From Gyrodactylus bullatarudis (Eukaryota; Platyhelminthes; Monogenea; Gyrodactylidea; Gyrodactylidae), in contig SSNU01000051.1 in assembly GCA_012064415.1 (NCBI GenBank), positions 350,461-414,460 of the forward strand: DNA of 64,000 nt. Direction: 5' to 3'. Positions within the stretch are counted from its first letter, which is position 1. Each line of letters starts with the position of its first letter. Both the position numbers and the translations under genes were made by a program. Positions 60,701-64,000 of the stretch are shown here, piece by piece. The notes under the pieces are model-generated. The model was not told the origin of the DNA. It saw only the letters and a program-made list of their open reading frames with translations, and ran no database searches.

Positions 60701-63700
60701 ATTATTTTTCTCCTTTTTACTCATAAACAATCAAAATTTTCGAACAACTTGTCTTTCTTCTAGATTCGGGAACCAGATTTTGCACGTGGTTGATAAATTT
60801 TTGGATTCTAGTTAGATTAGAAAGAACTCTGAATAATGCCTTCTATATAATAGGAAAAATCAGTAAAGAGAGTAAGTAGTACTTATGTTAAAAGTTATAG
60901 TAAGATACGAAAAAAATATAAACTAGAATTTTATTAAAATTATACCAATTCACCAAAATTTGACATAATAAAGACTGCATGCTATCTGTTAGGCCCACTC
61001 ACAAAAATGGCGTCAATTAACTTTATTATTTGCTCTCATTTGAGAAAAGAACGATCACGAAGGAAAGTGAAGTATTTTGTAATCTCAATAAAACTAGATG
61101 CTCAAATCACTCAATGACTTGAAATCAAAGCTACTGAGATATCGATCGAAAGTGAGTCTGAATAATCACAAGAACTCCACTTTATTGATTAATATTCCAA
61201 CTTTCAAGAAGAAGGATGGTGTGGTATTCGAATTTACGCCAAGTATATACTGTAAAAGAACTCTATGGCTTCTATTATTTATCTGTTGTTTTTCCCAGCC
61301 CAATACGTCAACTTTTCTACATATCCATAACAATCTGTCAAAATGTTTTGTTGATTAATTATATATTTCAAATAATATATATTACTATTTATAAATTAAT
61401 ATTCGAATTTTAGGCATCGAAAGAGTAGAAGCTAAATGGATCGATTTGAGTAATTTTATTATTGTATTTTAAAATTTTTTTCATGCCTAACTATATTTTT
61501 AAACATTTCATTTCCTTCATATATCAACTTTGCTGTCGAGAAAATTTTTAAAAATTTAATTTGAAATAAAAAATCTATAGAAAATCATTAGTCTAATACG
61601 ATATTTTATTCTTTAATCTCAAAATGCTCAAATGAACATATTAATTGGATTTTCAGAAAATAAATTCCCCGGAAAAAGCAAGTTAAAATAAAAATCTTTT
61701 GATTTTGCTGTAATGAATAAATATATTGTTTGTTGGAATATATTGTCAATGGCTGGACGAACTCTCTTTGTAGACATCGATTTCAATAAAATTTATTAAA
61801 ATTCAACCTGGTTCTTGATAAAAAACGTTCAGGTTAAATTGTGAGCCTAAATATTGTAACTGAAAATATGTGTGAAAAAACTTAAACACTCCAACTTCAA
61901 CCATAACTTCAAATGATGCGACATCTTATAGCTTGTTTATCATTTGAATACACTTAAAAATCCAGTAATACTCACCTAAATGATTCTTTATGTGCTTTTC
62001 CTCATTAAGTTCTCAAAATGTTCTCGAAGACGTTCGGCGCTTTTTCCCCAACTAAAAATATTGGTCATTGGGCAACTTCTTGTTGTCCTTATTTTACAAT
62101 CTGATTAAGAGTATCAACACAACCCTTAGTAGTAGTGATTGATTTTTTTCTGATTTAGACAAGTTGTTATCGAAATTTTCATGAAGAGAGTTGAAAAATT
62201 TTTTTGTTTTTCGAAGCGTAGTAATGAGGGTTTCTATCTATATTCATTTATCTATATAGGAATATATCTATCTTTGATTAACAAAACTCATTAGAAAGAA
62301 ATTTTCTAGGCTTTCGATGCATCCTTTGTCAGGATAGATAGTCACAAAGCAGGGTTTAATCATTAATTTAACTCTTCAGATGCTTTTGGAATTGAAATAG
62401 GTGAGTTGAACAACATATGCAAAAAAATATAATAATTTTTCCAAAATTTTAAGATAAGAAACTCAAAAAATGTGAGTCCTATATGAGATAAATATTCAAC
62501 TTGAATAATTTTCAGTGCGATCAATAAAAATCGAAATAAGTAGCTAATTTACTGTTAATTAATCATAATCTTGCCAAATGAGTCAGTGGCTTTTAATCGA
62601 GACTAGGAGGAAAACAGAGACAACTTGATATGTTAGTAATCCCGACATGTATGAACAAATAATCAACAGAATGAATAGTCATAGAGGGAGCGATAGGGTT
62701 GGGAGAATGAATAATGATTTTTTTGTTTATTATTTTCAATCCCTCAACATTTGAGACTAATTTTTTTAGCCGTATATTTTTTATATAAATTTAAGCCTTA
62801 ATGATAGCTGTTTTGATCATAAAAGAAAAAATTGGCTGAATAAGAGAACCTTTCTTATTTTCTATATGGTTAACCAACCGTGAAATTTCAATTAATAAGC
62901 GTACTATTCCTAGCTATATATTTGTAAACTACTTCAAATTATCATAATGATATACATGGAAGCCGACCAAAAAATATACGAAAAACTTCCTTGCAAAGTG
63001 TGGTCACTGGTAATTAATATATCCATATGAATCTAACTTGATGGAGATTGTCTTCTTCAACTCACGATGGCAGATGTAGAAGCTTTTCGTTATTATTGGG
63101 ACTGGTCCTGGCTATGGTATACTGACGAGTCCCAATAAGGACGAAACTCGTCTACATCTGCCATCGTGGGTTGAATATTGTTCAACTCTCTTATGGAATT
63201 GACATTTACTTATCCGAATTCTAATATCTAAGTGTGGGAAGACAGTCAAATTAGATACATATGGATATTGTTGTTAACATTGGCCCCACTTTGCTAGTGG
63301 GTAAAATGCATAAAAACACTTTAATTTCTAAATTTTTATTATTAGTGCAACTTCGTTCTTTCAGACTCATAAAATTCTCAGGGATTAAGTCAAAATTTAA
63401 GATATAGAGTCCTAACTTTTTCCATTTTTGAGAAGATTAATAGTAGCACTTTGGAGTAGTCGATGAGGTATGAGAAGTCTTCGTGCAAACATTCTCAAAT
63501 TGTTAGCGCGTGAGCTCCCATCAAAGAACAAATTCTTTGCGAATTTACGATGAGCATATTTCTTACAAACCAAAAGTTATGAAAATCATATTGGATGTCG
63601 CTTCTATGAATTAGTCAAGGCAACACCCAGGGAATTGAATCAATTTAAGGCACAATGCAATTGCAATGCAGCTATCATAAAAATGAAATTATTTTTCGAA

Positions 63701-63944
63701 AGTGATATTTTTTCAGATTTCAGCTTTGATGGTGAACAACAGAGAGAGTTCGAAGCAGTTATAATTGAAAAAAATAAATTTTTGTTCCACGATGGAAATG
63801 GATATTTGTTTGGGCTGTCTTTAGCTGATATCGAAATCGAATATAATTCCATGATGATCACTATTAGTTCTAAAAAAGACAAACGTGCGGTGTTCATTCA
63901 AGGAGAACATCTCATAAATATGTATGAGCTTTTATGTGAAAAGA
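36579..63944 (+). CDS. Modular multi-exon gene: 13 phase 1-1 domain exons joined by micro-exons
   Basis: Thirteen large exons (216, 264, 237, 258, 231, 249, 231, 228, 249, 228, 225, 228 and 228 nt) and about 24 small ones (12-99 nt) lie in order on the plus strand. Each is bounded by AG and GT, begins with the last two bases of a codon, ends with the first base of one, and has a length divisible by 3, so any exon can be skipped or duplicated without a shift. The visible coding total is about 1240 residues. Large exons encode one divergent beta-rich module; micro-exons give short charged linkers. No signal peptide, membrane segment or known domain is seen. The start lies upstream (perhaps at 20-31 kb) and the gene runs off the right edge. 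Symmetric micro-exons recall schistosome micro-exon genes, but those lack such domain exons. Family unknown to me. Confidence 0.72.
36952..37215 (+). CDS. Modular gene, domain exon 2 (88 codons)
   Basis: Acceptor ttatattttag, donor AAAA|gtatgt, phase 1-1. Encodes YFGNDYVHFNLYN-like strands (YTFGN region), then VRFKLKQKIIELLLCN and ELLVGYVNQNLIFMRIF, ending FQESWKDK. The longest module; its similarity to the others is in pattern rather than residues. Confidence 0.65.
37294..37329 (+). CDS. Modular gene, 36-nt micro-exon
   Basis: attcaag|36 nt|gtaagt; phase 1-1 open segment encoding SYSEVNLVRNQ. The donor is a consensus match; the pyrimidine tract is modest. Confidence 0.45.
37952..38188 (+). 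CDS. Modular gene, domain exon 3 (79 codons)
   Basis: Acceptor acctattccag, donor ATGA|gtaagt, phase 1-1. Encodes NITCDGKLYSVSSVRLNE, KLEFRTTDGGFFAV, a strand-turn-strand pair (LLIETNSYSNTIKVEGHE) and a C-terminal helix ILSKCFDYVKRIMSKL-like. It has three cysteines. It is one of the clearest copies of the module: N-terminal F/Y-D-G turn, central DGGFFAVTL, V-G turn, helix. Confidence 0.75.
38357..38614 (+). CDS. Modular gene, domain exon 4 (86 codons)
   Basis: Acceptor ttttctatag, donor ACAA|gtaaga, phase 1-1. Encodes YESGNGIISYTKEEKLFVYP, strands (SFKIYIGTGESFVID) and a long C-terminal part (NFIIEYVNFHNQNLMN) ending in a lysine-rich helix (DIYKQTK). Spacing to exon 3 is 168 nt. Confidence 0.72.
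39488..39718 (+). CDS. Modular gene, domain exon 5 (77 codons)
   Basis: Acceptor ccattttttcag, donor TCTT|gtatgt, phase 1-1. Encodes KVSHDSRIHVSNRIIFGGE, IISFYQDKEHKLSIKI, TVSISGSYLNFNKID and helix MIFYVLDQRKKDQIY. It shows the usual pattern of strands then helix. Confidence 0.75.
39840..40088 (+). CDS. Modular gene, domain exon 6 (83 codons)
   Basis: Acceptor tatttttctag, donor GAAA|gtatgt, phase 1-1; only 121 nt after domain exon 5. Encodes MDCSKLKCKSRYGTH, VMLNKNKREIMMILSNNEL, IPVDTISRGQDYFLVRD, YTLSGDQF and a short helical end FKDLNES. The Y-x-L-S-G-D-F string parallels YEISGDF in the exon at 51449. Confidence 0.75.
40171..40309 (+). CDS. Modular gene, micro-exon cluster (40171-40188, 40230-40241, 40280-40309)
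   Basis: Three micro-exons of 18, 12 and 30 nt within 140 bp, with acceptors atttttctag, aaattaaag and tttaaattag and donors gtaaga, gtgagt and gtaagc. All are phase 1-1. They encode KDFIKP-like, RHE and KPVPEYESY-like linkers. Three phase-compatible units with good donors in so short a space are unlikely to be chance. Confidence 0.6.
40774..40823 (-). ncRNA. Decayed hammerhead repeat
   Basis: ttcagaaataaggccttcatttcgggcatacgaatcagtgtgatgcatgct is a minus-strand copy of the hammerhead repeat in which the core reads CTGATTCG instead of CTGATGAG, so it is probably inactive. It lies upstream of the PLE endonuclease relic at 41.6 kb. Confidence 0.5.
41451..42143. mobile_element. PLE endonuclease unit bounded by perfect 39-bp inverted repeats
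   Basis: catgatctcatacctatcag at 41451-41470 and the bases following it to 41489 recur exactly as the reverse complement at 42105-42143. Between them lies a minus-strand GIY-YIG frame. Penelope-like elements often show inverted partial terminal repeats, so this is probably a 5'-truncated or rearranged PLE copy sitting in an intron of the modular gene. Confidence 0.6.
41569..42099 (-). CDS. GIY-YIG endonuclease domain of a Penelope-like element
   Basis: The minus-strand frame (ATG at 42009, open further upstream to about 42099) holds GCGIYKLKCSCDKSYIGQTG, then RNFRTRIKEHKNSI and, later, EALEIGNNDSFNGN. GIY, YIG, the Arg of RTRIKEH and the downstream Glu of HEALEI are the catalytic landmarks of GIY-YIG nucleases; the KC-C insert between GIY and YIG is the mark of the Penelope-like branch. 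RT sequence is not found on the N-terminal side, so the copy is partial. The frame itself has no stop. Confidence 0.85.
   Translation of the reverse strand, partial: FNKFYSPKIIKNQNLDIKKIIVLEHSPLNILLSKIYKKYNFMVVFKNNISLVDKISKNENNIFEGCGIYKLKCSCDKSYIGQTGRNFRTRIKEHKNSILRNDNKSHVFQQVLNNNGHKINLEEVKILSVQKNFKKRLIHEALEIGNNDSFNGNVGEVNIEQRWIQLFGKRRKLNQI
43289..43309 (+). CDS. Modular gene, 21-nt micro-exon
   Basis: catttttctag|21 nt|gtaaga, phase 1-1, encoding NEEIAQ between partial codons. Strong acceptor; 88 nt before domain exon 7. Confidence 0.55.
43398..43628 (+). CDS. Modular gene, domain exon 7 (77 codons)
   Basis: Acceptor taaaattttcag, donor CTCA|gtgagc, phase 1-1. A clear module: GIFFDENFCMADKFLIDN, NLIFFSSGSQVYSIQLDD, IQYDGAKTMIRTKERTVTL and helix DIFRNTLRKLS. 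The string NLIFFSSGSQVYSI aligns with RIIFYSDGVQIYDI in the exon at 49627, the strongest pairwise match in the set. Confidence 0.8.
43818..43975 (+). CDS. Modular gene, micro-exon cluster (43818-43829, 43908-43919, 43961-43975)
   Basis: Micro-exons of 12, 12 and 15 nt with donors gtaagc, gtaagt and gtaagt and acceptors tattcaaag, aatttcag and ttttaaaatag. All are phase 1-1. The last two are very short but have consensus splice sites. They form a linker of about 13 residues before domain exon 8. Confidence 0.55.
44077..44304 (+). CDS. Modular gene, domain exon 8 (76 codons)
   Basis: Acceptor tttcatttag, donor CTAA|gttagt, phase 1-1. Encodes EITYKGKKIGLENYHIAD, FVQLNGLSGNSYKISLEG, IAYSKMNDEIKINDEYSI and TNTIWVYFQNEL. 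The C-terminal helix is shorter than in other copies. Confidence 0.72.
44984..45205 (+). pseudogene. Merlin transposase fragment
   Basis: The frame includes EKSVWVFGGVDSRGQCFIQT followed by VENRSK, the WVFGG-ER strand that opens the ISXO2-like DDE domain of Merlin. It stops right after and has no downstream DDE blocks, so it is a short relic, in the intron between domain exons 8 and 9. Confidence 0.72.
45592..45840 (+). CDS. Modular gene, domain exon 9 (83 codons)
   Basis: Acceptor cctattcctag, donor ATCT|gtaagt, phase 1-1. Encodes TRDAELVYYKINETQILT, DFDIKNKYVTLELQNG, DSVKLNDDRLGLIIIKFLS and a short end (SGIWSKI). It fits the strand-rich pattern but is among the most divergent copies. Confidence 0.7.
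46447..46861. mobile_element. Two head-to-head SINEs with hammerhead (both damaged)
   Basis: The plus copy (about 46603-46861) has box A-like ctggcctagtggttagaag and box B gggttcgaatcc (46660-46671), then gatgtactggacgaaacgcg, where about 15 nt of the hammerhead core and stem II are missing between CTG and GACGAAAC. The minus copy (46447-46565) keeps the tail and the tRNA head but lacks the ribozyme. Ends actagctaagt.tggtcactg and their reverse complement bound the pair. The stem I halves GATGTA and TACATC remain complementary. Confidence 0.75.
47524..47562 (+). CDS. Modular gene, 39-nt micro-exon
   Basis: tgtaattttcag|39 nt|gttagt, phase 1-1, encoding EQAANNLSKMHS between partial codons. 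Strong acceptor. Confidence 0.55.
48074..48128 (+). ncRNA. Decayed hammerhead repeat
   Basis: ggcatgtatcacaCTTATGAGtatgtcCGAAtgg in plus orientation: the core has CTTATGA for CTGATGA and CGAAT for CGAAA, so it is unlikely to be active. The flank ctgccatcttcttactta matches other copies. Confidence 0.5.
48491..48606 (+). CDS. Modular gene, micro-exon pair (48491-48511, 48589-48606)
   Basis: Micro-exons of 21 and 18 nt with acceptors caaaattttcag and ttttttctcag and donors gtgagt and gtatgt, phase 1-1, encoding IKINLE and GKAAL between partial codons. Confidence 0.55.
49175..49511. mobile_element. 337-bp fold-back element with a hammerhead in each 71-bp arm
   Basis: Arms 49175-49245 and 49441-49511 are reverse complements with very few differences. 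Each contains the complete hammerhead core CTGATGAGTATGCCCGAAAT, on the minus strand in the left arm and on the plus strand in the right arm. The left ribozyme pairs UCACA/UGUGA in stem I; the right has one G-U pair there. The 195-bp middle is AT-rich. The element sits 115 bp before domain exon 10. Confidence 0.8.
49627..49854 (+). CDS. Modular gene, domain exon 10 (76 codons)
   Basis: Acceptor aaataatttcag, donor AAAG|gtcagt, phase 1-1. Reads DLTVGGETIQFDGFYLEE, RIIFYSDGVQIYDIDSSN, IYDTEKIIIHSENNSCRIQI and helix CPMYDRLCKK. Best match to domain exon 7. It is open in frame from the acceptor to the donor but has no ATG, so it is missed by ORF searches that demand a start. Confidence 0.78.
50359..51002 (+). 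CDS. Modular gene, micro-exon cluster (50359-50394, 50473-50511, 50970-51002)
   Basis: Micro-exons of 36, 39 and 33 nt with donors ggtaatt, gtgaga and gtgaga, all phase 1-1. They encode TKTVTKQEKVE, YGETTLISHDYS and QENEIHNVKK between partial codons: polar, charged linker sequence. Confidence 0.55.
51311..51328 (+). CDS. Modular gene, 18-nt micro-exon (weak acceptor)
   Basis: cactaaaaag|18 nt|gtgagt, phase 1-1, encoding KSLQE. The donor is consensus but the acceptor lacks a good pyrimidine tract. Confidence 0.35.
51449..51673 (+). CDS. Modular gene, domain exon 11 (75 codons)
   Basis: Acceptor ttttttttaaag, donor CATG|gttagt, phase 1-1. Reads TIMDTNSKENKLFNGFEC, MLNIFFDGISVVQLDLKS, IIENKKGITLQTYNRSYEI and SGDFAKLLNEFKNH. 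The FFDG turn, SGDF and C-terminal helix place it firmly in the family. Confidence 0.78.
51903..52123 (+). CDS. Possible further exons of the modular gene (weak)
   Basis: Two overlapping possibilities. A 99-nt phase 1-1 segment at 52025-52123 (acceptor aaaatgtcag, donor TCTG|gtcagc) encodes polar text such as ERECENLEKPTEVDNRI. A different frame at 51903-52046 (GFGDYLYFRTQNPEAQI, then EEQVVVTTSQCNQ) is also open and protein-like but does not fit the phase rule. They cannot both be right. Confidence 0.3.
52722..52963 (+). pseudogene. Penelope-like reverse transcriptase fragment, cut by the gap
   Basis: From about 52727 the frame reads RFLDDTLLLIKKDVDE, then NICFTMEKEEENGLPFLEIY and SRSIHRKKTFTGKLMNYNSF, running into unread bases at 52964. 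The (Y/F)LDD box followed by F-E-E-LPFL-i--R and RK-T-tg blocks is the Penelope-like RT palm and thumb. The N-terminal RT half is absent. Confidence 0.78.
52964..53804. other. Assembly gap of 841 N
   Basis: Unread bases. The long open frames that run through them are meaningless. The gap falls inside a repeat flanked by inverted copies, a common cause of assembly failure. Confidence 1.
53915..53960 (+). ncRNA. Hammerhead repeat with deleted core
   Basis: tatttggcatgtaagaggctgaaataaagcgcttattcctc matches the ribozyme repeat (ggcatgta...ctga...aataaaggccttatt) with the segment from TGAG to CCCG deleted, so it cannot cleave. Confidence 0.45.
53994..55226 (+). pseudogene. LINE reverse transcriptase (jockey/CR1-like), frameshifted
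   Basis: In order: an N-terminal linker frame (MLSPFAQLTDDIKSHS...), NEFRPITLQNTLMKIID near 54448-54498, QHGFCRGKSCETVIF, IVIYIDLSKAFDKI, then after a frameshift SGVPLGSRVGPLLFNIVF and KYADNMKIVFSFDD, in which the catalytic YADD box reads YADN. Stops and shifts at about 54310, 54770 and 54900. Dead copy, plus strand, within an intron of the modular gene. Confidence 0.85.
55238..55468 (+). pseudogene. LINE ORF2 C-terminal domain
   Basis: Reads YKMVARTVVEFCSGCWKPEK, then IEWSKKFQRVARTF: the RP-LEY-VW-P and IE-VQRR motifs of the LINE C-terminal domain, shared with the relic at 11553. It follows the RT at 53994-55226 with a small gap and belongs to the same copy. Confidence 0.7.
55469..56956. 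other. No gene recognised
   Basis: AT-rich intronic sequence with a TATATA/ACTAGTAT tract at 55520-55560; nothing further is supported. Confidence 0.4.
56957..56986 (+). CDS. Modular gene, 30-nt micro-exon
   Basis: tattttattttctaag|30 nt|gtaagt, phase 1-1, encoding KITHAEKIK between partial codons. Very good acceptor and donor. Confidence 0.55.
57585..57795. mobile_element. Old head-to-head SINE pair
   Basis: Left part (tctaacttgatcaatgttgt..., tcaactcatgattgcaaatgtagac) is a minus copy and right part (aggtatgaggagacaatctt, catcaagttaaattcatat, gaccacacatagctagtag) a plus copy of the SINE tail. No ribozyme core remains. Same inverted layout as at 46.5 and 63.0 kb. Confidence 0.6.
57813..57839 (+). 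CDS. Modular gene, 27-nt micro-exon
   Basis: tttatatttttag|27 nt|gtgagt, phase 1-1, encoding NVIKKEII between partial codons; good splice sites. It lies only 18 bp after the SINE pair. Confidence 0.55.
58310..58327 (+). CDS. Modular gene, 18-nt micro-exon
   Basis: tttatcttcag|18 nt|gtaaga, phase 1-1, encoding EKKTK between partial codons; 121 nt before domain exon 12. Confidence 0.55.
58449..58676 (+). CDS. Modular gene, domain exon 12 (76 codons)
   Basis: Acceptor gattattttctag, donor GTTG|gtgagt, phase 1-1. Reads TIDSHGSTKSFDSIGN, NILFFNGDSETAKINIKG, IKYTDGDVTIKDTCSSQKI, EILGGNTTNIVEKIQKV. Fits the ILFF-G turn, strand and final helix of the module. Confidence 0.75.
58813..60263. mobile_element. 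Ginger-like (integrase-derived) DNA transposon with ~50-bp inverted repeats
   Basis: tatatatgttacgtgcaatg (from 58813) and the following bases through aaaaacagtgtatacactg recur in reverse complement at about 60210-60263 with one or two differences. The inside carries a minus-strand integrase of the KRBA2-like type. Inverted ends around an integrase fit Ginger elements rather than an LTR retrotransposon. Target duplication is ambiguous in the A-rich flanks. Confidence 0.72.
58880..59610 (-). pseudogene. Integrase-type transposase (H2C2 zinc finger and rve core), frameshifted
   Basis: From 59610 the frame reads MQENFYASLSNLAKRHNSL, then ...KIGKTYDIAVIDASEVLIRK; after a break near 59310 it continues GHCRLGKMQQEIRKRYYN, SREVIQIYLDMCQICASN (zinc-binding H-C-C) and ERAQIDLIDYQSKPDNGYKF (first catalytic Asp of the rve core) with VQDHLTKFITL. 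After a stop at 59045 it goes on ESKTADEVYKNLLEIF and PPKILQSDNGREFKNQI, containing the second Asp and the family's GxEF-like block. It resembles the KRAB-A-domain-2-like integrases found in many animal genomes. Two breaks make this copy non-functional. Confidence 0.82.
60264..60853. other. No gene recognised (intronic)
   Basis: AT-rich sequence between the Ginger-like element and the next candidate micro-exon; nothing supported. Confidence 0.4.
60854..60871 (+). CDS. Modular gene, 18-nt micro-exon (weak acceptor)
   Basis: tctatataatag|18 nt|gtaagt, phase 1-1, encoding KISKE between partial codons. Good donor, average acceptor. Confidence 0.4.
61414..61449 (+). CDS. Modular gene, 36-nt micro-exon
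   Basis: tcgaattttag|36 nt|gtaatt, phase 1-1, encoding IERVEAKWIDL between partial codons. The donor is non-consensus at position +5. Confidence 0.45.
62380..62539 (+). CDS. Modular gene, micro-exon cluster (62380-62400, 62454-62471, 62516-62539)
   Basis: Micro-exons of 21, 18 and 24 nt with acceptors taactcttcag, aaaattttaag and aataattttcag and donors gtgagt, gtgagt and gtagct, phase 1-1. They encode AFGIEI, KKLKK and RSIKIEI between partial codons. The third has a weak donor. Confidence 0.5.
62995..63300. mobile_element. Head-to-head SINE pair with one complete hammerhead core
   Basis: The plus copy contains the ribozyme (63112-63163) followed by the SINE tail (tggaattgacatttact, gtgggaagacagtcaaattag). 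The minus copy (63005-63105) has the tail and part of the ribozyme's 3' half (reverse complement of ccataataacgaaaagc...). The tRNA-like head has been lost at the junction. Confidence 0.75.
63112..63163 (+). ncRNA. Hammerhead ribozyme, Sm-alpha-like, core intact
   Basis: ctatggtataCTGACGAGTCCCAATAAGGACGAAActcgtctacatctgcca. Stem II GUCC/GGAC closes over CAAUAA; the CUGACGA and GAAA boxes are complete; stem III is the tiny AC-UC-GU; the cut would follow the C before UACAUC. Stem I pairs with one A-C mismatch and one G-U. A variant at 46.67 kb shows the ancestral stem I (GATGTA/TACATC). Confidence 0.75.
63717..63944 (+). CDS. Modular gene, domain exon 13 (76 codons)
   Basis: Acceptor tattttttcag, donor AAGA|gtgagt, phase 1-1. 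Reads FSFDGEQQREFEAVIIEK, KFLFHDGNGYLFGLSLAD, IEIEYNSMMITISSKKDK, AVFIQGEHLINMYELLCEKS. The FDG start, DGNGYLFGL strand pair and the helix MYELLCEK match MYDRLCKK in domain exon 10. The gene continues beyond the window, as the exon ends with a consensus donor 56 nt from the edge. Confidence 0.8.
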
Positions 63945-64000
63945 GTGAGTAAAATATTCTACCGCATAAAGTCTCTATTTTTTGCTGATTCAGGTTAATG

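Noticed and set aside
61098..61358. Frame with LKSLNDLKSKLLRYRSK and a hydrophobic stretch
   Set aside because: No splice borders in the phase of the modular gene and no recognised domain; could be a relic, but not supportable.
61672..61697. Micro-exon candidate after ggattttcag
   Set aside because: The nearest donor (gttaaa) leaves the wrong phase and is weak.

Overview
The window is eukaryotic nuclear DNA, about 30% G+C, and most of it is transposable-element debris. Several features point to a flatworm, most likely trematode-like: tRNA-derived short interspersed elements (SINEs) carrying a hammerhead ribozyme like the schistosome Sm-alpha repeats; spliceosomal introns of only 27-44 nt in transposase genes; Merlin, pogo/Tigger and Penelope-like elements; and a locus built from symmetric micro-exons, as in schistosome micro-exon genes. 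The species cannot be fixed from the sequence alone.

Layout. 0-1.4 kb: an intact single-exon universal stress protein gene. 1.9-12.6 kb: a nested transposon block, in which a 3.5 kb DNA transposon with two 884-bp terminal inverted repeats and a spliced 520-codon gene sits inside the reverse transcriptase of a dead LINE. 13.0-14.7 kb: a secreted or surface mucin-like gene with ten 60-bp repeats, split by one inserted base. 15-24 kb: Merlin fragments in inverted orientation, a fold-back element, and long stretches with nothing recognisable. 25.5-28.0 kb: a nearly intact Tigger/pogo transposon. 29-36 kb: hammerhead-bearing repeats, a 266-bp palindrome, a hAT-type MITE with an 8-bp target duplication, a minus-strand LINE and a Penelope-like (PLE) RT relic.

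36.6 kb to the end holds the most interesting object: a plus-strand gene made of at least 13 large exons (216-264 nt) and about 24 candidate micro-exons (12-99 nt). Every exon starts and ends in phase 1 and every length is a multiple of 3. The large exons encode divergent copies of one unrecognised beta-rich module of 72-88 residues with a C-terminal helix; micro-exon clusters form the linkers. Weaker micro-exons of the same grammar at 20.2-31.5 kb suggest the gene starts further upstream, and it runs off the right edge. Its introns carry a PLE GIY-YIG endonuclease, Merlin pieces, SINE pairs, hammerhead elements, a LINE, an 841-nt assembly gap and a Ginger-like transposon.

How the parts fit together: the only host genes I can support are the stress protein, the mucin-like gene and the modular phase-1 gene. 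The rest is mobile DNA and its ribozymes.
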